The notes beneath the pieces are model-generated. The model saw nothing but the letters and a program-made list of their open reading frames with translations, made no database searches and was not told where the DNA came from. A DNA stretch of 64,000 nucleotides from assembly GCA_032358255.1 (NCBI GenBank), contig JAULBX010011212.1, positions 41,792 to 105,791 of the forward strand. Reading direction: 5' to 3'. The position numbers and the translations under genes are program-made. Shown here piece after piece: positions 10,209 through 22,340 of the stretch. The first letter of the stretch is position 1. Every line of letters begins with the position of its first letter. The DNA comes from Heterotrichella gracilis. Taxonomy: Eukaryota; Sar; Xanthophyceae; Tribonematales; Xanthonemataceae.

Positions 10209-12332
10209 CTATGCCCGCTCGCCCCCAGGCCCTTTCCCCTGTCCCTCATCCTCCCACGGTAGGAGGCTGCCAAATCGGAAGTGCTGCATTATAGGCAGCT
10301 TGGCCAGCACCTCCGCCTGGTACATCTTGACCAGTCCGCTGTTCACCTTTGACCAGGTAGGCACGCCGCTGATGTCGTTCAGCATGGGCGAGGTCTCCGC
10401 CAACGGGCCCTTCTTCACCTGCGCAAGGGAGGTGGTGGGTGGCTGGGTGGCTGTGCATGCCGGCAGAAGGTGACCGGCCGGTATACCAGCAAGGGCTCCT
10501 GGGCTGTTGATGGTTGCACCAGCCCCACGCAGTCCAGCTGCTTGTGCAGTCCTTGCAGGTCCGTATACATAGCTGCTTGTTGTTGCCTGCACAGGCTGCA
10601 ATGCAGCAGGAATTGTGCTTCATACCCACAGCTATTGGTGCACGTGCACCATGCCCCATCCAATCCCCTTACACCGTCCACTTGCCCACCTTAATTACGA
10701 ATTCTACAGCGCCCAGGTACATGTACTCCCCTGCCCCCGCATGAAGGAGGTGCACGTTGTGTATGGACTTGGGCTTGATGACCGGGTGCCCCACCAGCTG
10801 CGCGGCGCCCCACACAAAGGGTAGGAAGTGGTAGTCGTCCAGGCCCCACACGCCATGGCTGCCGGCGGGCTCAAGCCTGAGGAGGTTGGGGGGGAGGTGG
10901 GTGTGGGTTCTGATGCATACAACCAGCAAATGGCGCGCGCATATGGATGTGTGGCGCACCAAGAATGGTGTACCGCCCAGGCATTGCAGCCTGCGCGCTG
11001 TATTGACCAGGGGCTGTGCCTAGGTACAACGCATTATCCTACAATTTATTTATATTTATTACAAGCGTACCAGCAGCAAAGCCAGATCAGCAATCAGCCA
11101 TGCACAAGCTTGCGCCACTCAATCCTATCCTGACATTGCTTGTACCATTTTTGTATTTTTCTTGCCTGCAGGTCCTTATCCTACAATGACTGGTGTAAAG
11201 CAATGCACCGGAACCTAACAGCGCATGCTCCCACTCCATCAATCCCCCCATCCCCAAACTTGCAGTCTCATCACCCCACCCCACCCCACCTCACCCCACC
11301 CTGCCCCACCCCGCACCAGTACGTGGTTTGTATCCTGCGCATCAGCTCCAGGTAGCGGCTGAACACGTGCACCACCACCGCCTGGCGGTCCTCCACCCCC
11401 ACCACACCCAGCCGTGCCAGGCAGTACAGCAGCGCCACGAAGTTGGTCTCGTGGCCTGTGCCGTAGTCTATGCGCGTGGCGTTGCCAAAGCTGTCGGTGA
11501 AGTAGGGGGCCAGCTCGGCGGTGGCGGGGTGCAGGGAGGCGGGGAGGCACTGTACAGGGGAGGGGGAGAGGAATGCAAGGGTCAGAGCAAGTCCAGCCCA
11601 GCAAGTTGCTTTTGCGGTGTCTAGTATGCCTGGGCGGGTGTCAAGACCTCCCCATAACAGTGGTTTCAGGTGAGCCAGGGTGGTGAATAACGAAAGGCAG
11701 GTGAGCACCCACCCCACGCATGCATTGTGTAATAATTCATCTTTCATGTTGCACAACTAGTGTGGGTATGCTTTTATGTTGCAGCACGGCTCGCAAGGGC
11801 CTCGTAGCACATGCATGCATATGTCCGTGCACATGCATGCATATGGCCCCACCTTCTGCAGCAGCTCCTGCGCACCACCCTCCATCCTGTGAAACCACGT
11901 CCTGTAGGCGGGGTTGCCGTACCGCAGAGTCTGCTCCACAGGCGGCGTCTCATCCACCCACTGCCCCAGGGTGTCGAGCACCTCCAGCAACCCGGTCACG
12001 GCAGGGCAATCTGCACACGGCTCAGAAAGCTTCTTCCCCTGAACTGCCTCGTTCAGTGAAAGGATGAACCCCACAAAATCCTTAATTGTCTGAGACTGGA
12101 TGAACCTCTTCAGGTCCGCCTGCGAGGTTATCCGCTTGACTGCAGGCTGCAGCTGGGCGACGAGGGCCTGGGGGCTGGGCATCTTGGGCTGTGCATCCAC
12201 CAGGGGCTGCACTGGCTGCCCCGTCATGGGCGGTGGCGCAGGCGGCTCATGGACCACCTGGGTGGGTGGTCGAGCCCAAGGAGCAGCCGTAGGTGGCGCT
12301 GTGCTGGCCCATGGCGCTTTGGTGGGCTCCAT
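10209..12332 (-). CDS. Serine/threonine phosphatase 2A activator (PTPA)
   Basis: PTPA is a prolyl isomerase-like chaperone that activates the PP2A catalytic subunit. Four exons (12332-11853, 11549-11317, 10876-10690, 10418-10209) join in frame to 369 residues. After a Pro/Ala-rich N-terminal 75 residues come [34 protein letters not shown], the hallmark [52 protein letters not shown] and the C-terminal [20 protein letters not shown]. All conserved blocks are present and in order. Intron 1 contains a duplicated CATGCATGCATATG block, and intron 2 starts in a (CCCCA)n tract on the plus strand. The gene is divergent from EI24, with about 620 bp between their starts. Confidence 0.95.
11804..11848. 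repeat. Duplicated CATGCATGCATATG block in PTPA intron 1
   Basis: Two nearly identical units, ACATGCATGCATATGTCCGT and ACATGCATGCATATGGCCCC, follow each other just inside the intron. Alternating CATGCATG runs recur throughout the window's introns. Confidence 0.7.
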
Positions 12333-12952
12333 GGGCGTTGACTGGGTTCGGTCAAAGAGTCAAGCGACGAAGTTAAGCGATGAAGCGAGAAGCTGATAAG
12401 TGGTTGACGTGTGCCGTAACCAGTTTGCTGTAAGTATGCGCACCCGGCCTCTAGACTTGGGTTAGAAAGGAAACAAAGGAATGCATCACCTCAAGGGGTA
12501 ATGCTCACAAAACAAATAACGAGATGACTTTGATTTGGCGGGAAACGCCTCGGTATTCCAGCAGGTTTGAACGCTATACATGCCTGGGGTTGTGTTGCAG
12601 AAAAGCAGTTTCGCCCAATACAGGGCGCTGTTGGATTGTTTGCAAAGCTGCGCTTAGGTTCAGCTCCTTCCCCGCACGGTTACCGTAGGCCGTTTGGCGT
12701 TGTGGGCCCAGCAATTCGATAGGACCGTATTCAACCCGCACACCTTGTGGGTACCCTGCACTCCTGCTTTCGGAACCCAGACGAGCGGTATCCCTATCCA
12801 ACAACACCTGCCCACACTGGACTGACTGACCCAGGCACAGTGCCTGGCGCGGGATGTCACACACACACCTGGTTGGGGGGGTGCGAAGATGACAAGCAGT
12901 TCGGTATGAGAGGGTCGTGGTGACGGTGGAGAGGCTCTGCTAGGGTTTGCCA
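12333..12952. promoter_or_regulatory. Divergent promoter region of PTPA and EI24
   Basis: About 620 bp separate the two start codons. The sequence is mixed in composition with no coding bias. It must carry the 5' leaders and probably the promoters of both genes. I see no clear TATA element in a defensible position. Confidence 0.5.
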
Positions 12953-15900
12953 TGCCCCCAGCAGCTGGTACCACGCACTGGAGGAGGAAGCTTGGCACGG
13001 TGGTGAAGCTATGGTGAGGGCAAGGGGTGGGACGTGGGTCTATGTGCCTGCCACTGGGCACACCAGTCATACACTGCTGCTCTGTGCGAGGCCACTGTGC
13101 GGCAGCTGTGCGTTGCGACCATCTTCAGTCTCCTGGTGCTTTGTTTTGGGGCGTGTTGCAGTGTGTGCTGCACCACACTCCCCGCATCCCCAGCAGTTGC
13201 CCACCCCCTGCTGTGCCCTGAACCTCGCTGCACTGGCTACTGCAGGCCTGCGCACACACAAACCCACACATTTAAATCTTGAGACGCACTGCTGAAACCG
13301 TCTGGGCAGGCAGTGCCCCAACGCGCACCCCACACCCCACACCCCAGCTCAGCCCTCCTTGCCCGGCACCTCATCCCTTCCCCCCCTTGTCCTCCAGGTG
13401 GCGCGGCCTCACTGACAGCCTGTGCCTGCAGCGCTGCATCGTGTTCTTTGCAGAGGATGAGGAGATACTGGTGAGGGGGGCAGGGAGTGGGGGGCAGCCT
13501 GTGGGCCCACCAGTGGCGACTGTAGTATGAGCTTGGAGGGGTAGGCTGTGGGTGCACCCGTGTGACCTCGGTGGGCAGTATGGGGAGCCTGCGCAAGCCT
13601 GACAGCACGCACGGGTGCCTGCGCCCACACTCATACTTTTGCTGGTGCCTGTGCCCTTACCCGTGCCTGTGCCTGTGTCCCGCAGTGGCAGACGGTGCGA
13701 TGCTTCCGCCTCAACGGGGGCATCTTCCTGGGCAGGTGGGGGGTGGGGGGTGGCTGGTACTACGGGGCAGCACCAGCGGAAGGGGATCACATCACCTTGC
13801 CCTGCGCTGCACGTCATGTTGCTGCACAGACCAATGGCATGTGTCATGTGCCAGCTGGCGCCGGGCCCACGTCCTATGGTACTGCAACAGCCCTAAGCCC
13901 CCCACCCCCTCCCTTGCGCAGCATCCTCCTGCTGGACGCCGTGCTTGCCCCCGGTGTGCGCTACCTCATGCGCGTCACCCTGGCCCTGCTGCCACCAGAC
14001 CTGCCATTTATATCGCACCTGGACGGCCTGCTGATCGGGATGTACAACCTGCTGTGGCTGTTCCCCGCCTACCTCATCAGCTTTGCGATCAACTGCCAGT
14101 GGTGAGGGGCGCTTGGGTGCAATGGGTGTGGAATGGATGGAATGCGGTCGAATTCTGACACTGTTGCAATGTTGACCGTGGCAACGGGTTCACCCCCTCC
14201 ACCGTGTGTGGAGCAGCCATGCATCGACCTTTTGCTCCACCCCCGTGCCATGCATGGGCATTTGCTCCACACCACTCTATGCATGGGCAAATTCGCTCCA
14301 CCCCTCGCCATGCACGTACCTCCCCACCAGCCCCTACCGCGCATGTGCCTCTGCTTCATACCCCACCAAGGTCCAGCAGCCTGGCAAATGTTGCCAGCAG
14401 CCAATGAGGCACCTGTTTGGCCCAGCTCGCTTGACCCTACCCAATCATGTGCAGTTGCATTGCGACATCAGCGGTCTCATATGCATGATGACAGGCAAGC
14501 AAAGCGCCATGCCGTGCAGCAGCGCATGGGGTTGTTCACCAGTGCTTGCAGGAATTCAACAGGCGCATGACCAGCATGAACAGAAGAGAGCCCCAACCAC
14601 ACCCCCTCATCCCCCTGCAGGTACAACGACATAGCGCAGCGCTGCGTGCGTGTGGAACACCGCCGCGCCGCCAGCCGCTCCCCACCCTCCCTGCCCCCCT
14701 CCGCCACCCCCGCCCCGCTGGCGCTGGCATCGCAGGAGATCTACCGCCTGCTGCTATCAACAGCGTTCTTTGGACAAGTCCTGGTTGCAGGGGCAATCCC
14801 GCTTGCAGGTTTGTGAACGGCGCACATTTGAGGGGAGGACCTAGTTCCTGCAGCAATGCAGTCAAATTTAACAGTTTGCCGTATATTTCTTGCGACAACC
14901 AGCCCTGCCCTTGCACTGCTTGTTTACCTTTACACCAGCATTTTTTGCCCAGTGAATTTGCATGAAGCAAAGGGATGGTGTCAGACAGTTGATGCACGGG
15001 CCATGAACCAGCCCCTCATGCGTTGCTCTGGTACAACTCTCAGCACAAGTCTCGCCACCAGCCCTTCCCCCCCACACAGGGCCCCTCCTTAACTTCCTGC
15101 TTCTGTCCTGGCTGTACGCATTCTACTGCTTTGACTACAAGTGGTCGCTGTACAACACGCCCCTGGCGCAGCGCATACACGCTTTCGAGGCGCACTGGGC
15201 ATTCTTTGCAGGTGCGGGGCAGGGGTTGTGAGGTGTGGGTAAGGGTTCCCACCAGGTGTTGTACCCACATACGTGACGCAGGCCCTTGGCGCCAGCACAT
15301 GCAGGGGGGACCATGCAAGTCGCCTATGTAGCATGCCCTGTGGCGTGGCCATCCGAGCCCCGGCGTCTACGCTACACTGCACACCTTGGCCATGCGCATG
15401 CGTGTAGGTGGTGGCATACCTGGCATGAACACACAAATTGCATGCGTATGCGTGTGGTGGCTTAAACTACACACACCACAGCGGCACTAGCAGACATTGA
15501 TGGTAGCACCAATCGGTGGTGGCAATGGCTGGCTCTGAGGCCAACTCCTTCCTTGCCTCGCAGGCTTTGGCGCCCCCTGCACCCTGTGCGTTGTGTTCCT
15601 CCCCTTCTACACGGGGGCGGCAGTCATGTCCTTCCTGTTCCCGCTATTCATCATCATCGCATGTGAGTCGGACCCACACAAGGAGCAAGCAGCAGGTGAG
15701 CGGCACGCAAGCGCCAGAAGGGTTTAAGGGGGCCGTGACGTGGGCATGGTGGTCTCAAGGCAACCGCATGGGAAGCGCTGGTGCACCCCCAGTGTCAGGG
15801 ATATGGGCTCCCACTATTTTTTCTTGGCGTTGCAGCATAGATTGCACACTGGACCCACTCTTCCGATTTGCTGCCACGTATGCCTTGCATGGCACAGCAT

Positions 15901-16173
15901 GTGCACCTTGCTTGGCGTGGTGTGTGGTCTTGCCTCTTACCCTGTGCACCTCCCCCTGTTGCAGTGCTCCAGCAATTGGATTCTCCCCCCCTTCCCCCCC
16001 TCCCCCTGTTCCACCTGCCTGTGCGCGCAACCTCGTGGCTGCTGGCGCATGGGGAGGTGGTGCGGGCTGCGGCCAGGGTGGTGGGGCTGGCTGGGGGGAG
16101 GAAGGGGAGGACTGCAGGGGAAGGTGAGGTAGACGGGACGCCAGGTGGGAGGGGGCACCGGCACCAACACTGA
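12953..16173 (+). CDS. EI24-family membrane protein
   Basis: EI24 proteins are multi-pass ER membrane proteins linked to autophagy. Eight exons (12953-13014, 13398-13470, 13686-13735, 13922-14101, 14621-14808, 15080-15211, 15564-15695, 15965-16173) sum to 1026 nt and 341 residues with every phase consistent. Matching blocks are WWRGLTDSLCLQRCIVFF, VRCFRLNGGIFLG, MYNLLWLFPAYLISF, WYNDIAQRC, LNFLLLSWLYAFYCFDYKW, FEAHWAFFAGFGAPCTL and SFLFPLFIIIACESD, each typical of plant EI24. Several hydrophobic stretches fit transmembrane helices. The last exon adds a low-complexity Pro/Gly/Arg tail of about 70 residues that I would not expect to be conserved. The start was chosen because the short first exon completes the family's SLW-type N-terminus. 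Confidence 0.9.
14219..14312. repeat. Tandem repeat in EI24 intron 4
   Basis: Three diverged units of about 30-35 bp, each with TTGCTCCAC followed by CCATGCATGGGCA, lie in the intron between 14102 and 14620. Confidence 0.7.
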
Positions 16174-16955
16174 CGGGTGGAGCTGGTACTGGGGGGCGGC
16201 AGTGGGTTTCTAGTGCCCTCCTTGGGAGCGGGGGCACAACATGGGATGGCGGAAACTGCGTGGCACTGGCGGAAACTGCGTGGTACATGTATATAAGCCC
16301 TGCAAGACTGAGACAGACAAGATCTGACGAGTTACGCGCTTGGTCTCTGGTTGCGACTTGGTTTGTGTTGGCTGTGGCAAGCCCATAAGCTGCATTTGTT
16401 TTGGCGGGAAATGATTGTTTAGGGTTTAAAAATTGCCCTATCTCGGGTGTCACGTGGGGCCTACGGTACCACGACGTTCCTTCCTTCAAAGGAAGTGAAC
16501 AACCGCACCATCTTGTGTTAAACACCCGCTAAAAGGACTGCATCGTAGTCGGCATATTTGCCGCGGCTGGCAGCGTACGGTTTGGTGTCCTCTGTTTCCC
16601 ACGAATTCGTATCTGCATGCACCCACCACCGTGCTACCGCAAACCAGACAAGGTACTGTAGCTTTACAGTTGTTGGCACCGTAACGCCAAGCTTGCAGCC
16701 GTTGCAACAGCCTTCGCCTCTCAACTGCGTGCATTCACTCGCAGCCGTCTGCTGTCTATCGGCGCTGGGTGCGGTGCACTGCACGGTGGCTGCCGGAACC
16801 TTGCGTGCGTCAGAGTTCCGCTCAGAACCTGCACCACACGGCGCTCATCACCCCGTGCCACCCGTTTACTGATCTGCAGCAGATTACGTAGTGTTTGCAC
16901 AACTCATGCAATAAGCGACACGCCCAGTGCAGCCGCATCGGTCCCACCCACCACC
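16174..16955. other. Spacer between EI24 and the prolyl hydroxylase gene
   Basis: It contains a short tandem duplication (TGGCGGAAACTGCGTGG twice, about 16246-16284), a telomere-like TTTAGGGTTT near 16421, and a CpG-rich stretch around 16550-16800 that is probably promoter or 5' leader of the next gene. An open frame at 16558-16872 has no motif and is not called. Confidence 0.5.
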
Positions 16956-19900
16956 ATGCCTCCTGCGCTGCGAGCGCTGGTCAGCTGCGCTACCCTCCGC
17001 GCCCACCCTACCCACCCACAAAACACAGGTACGACCTGTTCTTGTTGCCTCGCGCATACTGCCAGGCCTCCCAGGTGACGTTGCCTAGCACCTGCACGGC
17101 AACGCACACCCTCGTATCTTGTGGCGCCTGGGACTGGCACTGCACCTGCGGCACAGGCCTGTCGCTGTGGGTTGACCAGCGCCTCGACTGTGTGGGTGCC
17201 CTGCTATTGGCGCCACCCAGTGCACACCAGCTGCCGGGCCCGTGGGACGATGCTGCGCAACTGTGCATTCAAAGAACACTCCCCACCTTCACAGTACCGC
17301 AGCAGAGGGAGGGGTGGGCACAATGGTTGCATGCACGCGCTCATACAAGTCATCTGCACACCCGTTCCTCCATGCTGGTGCACAACCCACGCCAAATGTT
17401 CCTGTCGGATCACCCACCCCCCACCTGTCACAGCTCCAGGCCCCAAGCCCCAGCGGCTGCACCACCCCCACCACCGCCTGCCGCCACTCGCTTGTGCAGC
17501 CAGCAGCCCCGGCTCCCCCCCCACCCCCGATGGCCCCACCAGCAGCAGCCCCTCCCCCGACACCACCACCGTGTGGGACCCTGAGGGGCTCTTCTCAGGC
17601 GTGACCAACAGTGGCCTGGACCACTTTGAGCGCCGCAAGAGGCAGCGACAGGCAGCCGCGGCAGAGGCGGCGGCAGCAGCGCAGGCGGCCAGTCCTGGGG
17701 CTGCCACCACCAGTGGTAGGGCCGCTGCTGCGGGTGTGGGGCGTGTGATGAGTGAAGTTGAGGTAGCGGAGGCGCTGCACGGGCCCATCCAGCGCGTGCC
17801 GGAGGAGGATGTGGCGCAAGGTGCGGGGTGTGTGGGGAGGGGTATGGGTGTGCACAGGCAGGCGTAACGGGTGTGCACCGCTCGCATGCCCTAGGCAAGG
17901 GTCTTGCAGTGCCGGGTATGGCCAGGGCGGCAGGGTGTCCCCTCACGACACCATGCGGATTTCTCCCGCTGCTTGTGGGCAAGCACTTGCAGACATGCCT
18001 GCCATGCCCACACCCACACCCACACCATCCCTGCCCCTGCCCTCGCAGGCGGGATCCTTGTCTCCTCCCTCCCCCCCGCCCACCTGGCCCAGCTGTCCCT
18101 CACCCTGCGCACCCGCTTCCTGGCGGTTGACCTGACCTACCCCGGGCTGCGCCTCATCAACCTTGAGCCCCCCATGTTCACGCTTGACGGGTTCATGACC
18201 CAGGGGGAGTGCTCGCAGCTGAGGGAGGAGGCGGTCAGCATAGGTGGGGGTGTGTGGGGGGTGGGGGGAAATAGGAGGCACATGTGGTGATGCACAGGGA
18301 TGGTGTCAACATAGGGCGGGGAGTATAGATGGGGGTGCATCCCTCACGGTTTTGGGGGTGATGGCTTGGTGCCATGTATGCAGGCTACACCCTGACAGTC
18401 TCATACCTCGCCAAGCATTAGCATCACACAGGGTGCGCGCTCAGTCTGCAGCAGCAGGGCCCACCCGGTCGCCCGCCTGCCTTCCTTGCCCCTCACCCTG
18501 CCATGCCTACATAGCTACCTTGCCATGCCATTACCTAATGCATGCTACCTGACTGGCGTGGGCAAGACGGCCGCCTTCGCATGATGCAACATGTGAACAC
18601 TGTACATTGGGTGTCCTGCCCTGTCCACCCACCCACCACCCCCTCCATAGGCCTGCTGGATGCCTCCGACCAGCCCCCCGGCCTGCTCAACGCCATCTCC
18701 TCGCGCAAGACGTCCTCGTCGCTGCTGGTGGTGCCGGGCATGGTGGCGGCGCAGCCCCGGCTGCGGCACATTGTGGACATGATGCAGGCGAAGGCGTACA
18801 GGCTCATGGGCGGAGGTGGGTGGGCGTTACATGGACTCTAGCGGGTAGGACCGGGGGCAGGGCATGTGAGGGAGTGGCTGTCTCCTGGGGAGAGTGTGCA
18901 AGCAATTTCGGGATGATGATGCATAATTATGCATCCTGTCAGGGTATGAAGGACATGGTGGGAGAGGGAAGCGAGAGCCAGCTGCGCGGTGGTGATGCAT
19001 GCACTGCACTGCATGGCTGCACGTATTTGTGTTGGGCAACCTCCCACCTCGATGTGTATAGCCATGAGCACACCACGCACGCATGACAGCGCGGCACCCG
19101 CAGGCACTCACTGACCCCTCCCCCCTCCCCTGCCCCCTAGGCACCATCTCTCTCCCCTGGTCCGCCCCCAGCGTGCTGCCTGCCCACGGCGGCCTGTGCT
19201 TTGAGACGCTCCAGCTGGCGCACTACACCCCCGGCCAGCACTTCCTTGCGCACCAGGATGCGCTGCCCATGCCTGAGGCGGTGCGGGTGGGCTACCAGCG
19301 GGCGGCTACGGTCATCGTGTACCTAAACGATGTGGAGGAGGTGAGGTGGGGGTGGGGGTGGGGGCCTCCCTGGTTTATGTGTTAATACCCCTGGTGCTGC
19401 TGCTGACCTTTGCCGCTGCTAGCCCAGTGGCATGGGCAAAAGAAATGCGGAGGGAGATGGGCCATATGCAGGTTTTAGCTGGGATGAGGTGGGCCGTGTT
19501 TGGGTGGGCGTTGTTGTCATGTTTGCCCGGCTGAGTGTGTGTGTGTGTGCATGCGCAGGGGGGTTGCACCAACTTCCACCACCTCGGGGTGACCATCAAT
19601 CCCCAATGCGGCAACGCCATGCTGTTCTTTGGGGCCTTTGCCGGGGGGGAGCCAGACACGCGGTGAGGCACCTGACCTAGCTGGGCAACCAGCCTCACAC
19701 AGTCTTTGTAACCCCAGCATTGGCCATGCGCGTGTGATGTATGCACCCCCTTATAGCATGCACACCACGCGTCCCTCCAGTGCCCCCCCTGCCCCTTCTG
19801 CACATGTGCCACCCCTCTGCACTTGTGCCACTCAACACTGCCCACATGTGCCCTTCTGGGGTCCCCGCACATCCACATACAGTGAGCCCACCCCACCCGC

Positions 19901-20492
19901 CTCCCGTAGCATGCTCCACACCGCCGAAACCCCCGTCGGCTGCGACAAGTGGATCGCGCAGAACTGGGTATTTGCGGGGGTGGGCCCCGTGGGTGGCCGT
20001 GTGCCCCAGGTGTGGGCGCCATCCAAGCGCGCGCTGTCTGGTGTTGCCTACGTTGAGGGGCAGGAGGAGGAGGAGCAGCAAATGGCAGGGTGAGTGCAGG
20101 GGGGAGAAGGGCAAGTGGAGGGGGGGGTGGGGAGAGCAATGTGCCTGTGCATGGTGTCAGCTGGAGCTCAGTTGTTAGCATGCTGAAGCCTACCCTAGGT
20201 AGAGCTATGTTGACTAATGTCACGAATCGTGACTTGTGATATGCATTCATTCCTCCAGCAGTAGGCGTTGCATGCTCATGCGGGTGCGTTGCCCTGCGCC
20301 ACCACTGGTCTCGTGCTGGGCTGTGCGCGTGCACTCCACCTTGGCTTGGCTGCCCTGACAGCTGGTGTGTGTTGCAGTGGGAGGGCTGCTGTGCCCAATG
20401 GGGAGGCAGTGCTGGCTGGCAGGAGGGGCAAGGGGGGGGGCAAGGGGAAGAAGAAGGAGAGGGGAGGCAAGGGCTTTGGAGGCGGGGTATGA
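16956..20492 (+). CDS. Prolyl 4-hydroxylase-like 2-oxoglutarate/Fe(II) oxygenase
   Basis: Proposed exons are 16956-17028 (uncertain), 17434-17820, 18049-18243, 18651-18815, 19141-19340, 19559-19662, 19910-20089 and 20378-20492; phases agree and give 472 residues. The catalytic half has the P4H order: LINLEPPMFTLDGFMTQGEC, LQLAHYTPGQHFLAHQDALP with iron ligands His311 and Asp313 (this model's numbering), RAATVIVYLNDVEEGGCTNF, INPQCGNAMLFFGAF, and distal HTAETPVGCDKWIAQNWVF with His378 and 2-oxoglutarate-binding Lys388. The N-terminal 150 residues are low-complexity Pro/Ser/Ala. The protein ends in an unusual Gly/Lys tail. Such enzymes hydroxylate prolines in secreted wall glycoproteins or in other targets; no convincing signal peptide is seen with this exon 1. 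Confidence 0.85.
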
Positions 20493-22340
20493 AGCACATG
20501 TGCGTTCCGGGATCCACTAGTTCTGACAGCCTCATAAGCAGGCTGCACTGCAGCTCGAGGGCCACGGTGTCTGCCGATAATTGCTGACTGCACAGTGTGA
20601 AGTGGTCATCACTAACTGTTCTGTACTGTCACAGTAAAAGCCCAGTATTTTAATTTCAACGGCATTGTTTGACGGCTGGAAACGATCATCAGCCATTGCT
20701 GCATTGTTTTCTGGCGTGTTTTCAACCCTGTAGGGTATAGATATATTGTGCTGTAGTCCCTAGACTGAGACTTGAAAGCTTTTGTACGTCAACATTTTGG
20801 ATCCAACACTCAAATGCATTCCAGCAGTGCAGCCAGTTAGCTGCCTCAGGGCAAGACAATTCGAATGCATGAATAGATATTAATTATTCAGTATAAATTA
20901 TGTACATGATTATACATAATAACCATGGCATGTCAAATGACAAGGCTGGGCCTGGGGCCTGCCTATCACACCGCTGGTCGCATGGCACTGCATTGCATGC
21001 GATGCCAATCAACAATGTTGTACATGTAACATTGTGACGACAACAGTTGCAACGTCGTGACTCGCCGCGCGGCGGCGCCGGCCGGCATGCCATGGCGCAC
21101 TGCCATCGTGGTCCAGGATCCACATGTGTGATGTATCGATGATGTATACAGTCGAAAGTTGCAACAGGTAATTACTTAAGTTATAGCTACGTATACGTTG
21201 AGCCTGGGCTCATGACGCAAGAGCGAGGCTCATCAGGTGGGCAGGCTGGCAGTGCGCGCTGTGCCGATCGGTGGCCGGATGGATTTAAAATTTGGGACTT
21301 AAAGGATCTTCAAGTCGTACTGCGCCATCTCAGCTACTAGCCGCTAGGATGCAGTGCAAGCAGGATGCAGTGCAAGCATATGCCGATGCAATTTAATTGA
21401 ATTTCATATGAAAATGAATATCATATGACAATGAATTGAATTTCATATGACAATGAATTGACTTTACATTTATTACACGTGTAGAATATTATAAGAAGTT
21501 GAAGTGTTGTCAACAGTGTCACATGCAAATTGAAAATCTATATACAATGCCAGGCACATGTTCAAAATTTGTTCAATTTGCTGCGGGCCATCGCGATATG
21601 AAAATTACCCGTAAAAACCTGTCACCCCGTTGGTGTAGTGCAGTGAACTCAATGCCATGCAGTATACAGCGTCCCAGGGCCTGCACCCTGGGCTAGCTAG
21701 GCGCTGCGAAGTGACCCCAGACTTGGTGCAATACTGCCTACCAGCGGACCAGATAATGGACAGTGAATACTATACACAAGTGCACCAGTTGGCAATGCAA
21801 TGCAATGCATGGGTTTGTGGGACATAAGGAGAATGCTGGTGATCAATGAAAATGAATCACATGTTGCGATACCACAGCGCGTCGACAAAAGCAGGCACCG
21901 CCCCTGTCCAGATGGTCATGTCACATGGTGGAAATTTGTCAGATAACAGATATGCGACATTTGTGAATTCATAAAACCAGCATACCAATTACTCAATTGT
22001 CAGTTTTACATGTGCCACGACGTTAACAATCGATAATCTCCAACCTGCAAAAAATGGATCCAGAACATCACGCGCACGCCCGTACACTCCACCTGCCACC
22101 GCCCGCCTGCGGCTCCCAGTGCATGCACCAGTGCTGATGCCCCCCCCCCCCCCAACGCCCTGTCTCCCACTCCTCAGCTGACCACAACCACACGTGGCCC
22201 ATGCACACCCCTGTCAGTACGGCTGCGCCTGGTGCAAACCCCCCGGGGCTTTGTGTGGCCGCTCCAGCCCATTCCCCATCAGCCTTGAGGAGCACCAGCC
22301 CTTTGCATTGCAGCCCATGCAGGCCGCTCCCGCTGCTTGG
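20493..22340. other. AT-rich convergent spacer with repeats and palindromes
   Basis: This lies between the tail of the P4H gene and the tail of the RING-CH gene. From about 20600 to 22070 it is distinctly AT-rich. It holds inverted repeats (for example CAATGTTGTACATGTAACATTG near 21012), a GC-only palindromic core CGCCGCGCGGCGGCGCCGGC near 21064, and direct repeats of AATTTCATATGACAATGAAT (21398-21472). Short open frames here lack codon bias. No gene is supported. Confidence 0.6.
21398..21472. repeat. AT-rich direct repeats (TTCATATGACAATGAATTG type)
   Basis: Three diverged units of 18-24 bp built on CATATGA(C/A)AATGAAT follow one another. They lie inside the AT-rich spacer. Confidence 0.8.

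Noticed and set aside
14219-14312. Spaced repeats considered as a CRISPR-like array
   Set aside because: Only three diverged units inside a eukaryotic intron, with no constant repeat or unique spacers.
20505-20525. GGGATCCACTAGTTCT resembles part of a common cloning-vector polylinker
   Set aside because: The match is only about 16 bases and the flanks do not continue as vector. It lies just after the P4H stop in otherwise natural sequence. A vector screen of the raw reads would settle it.
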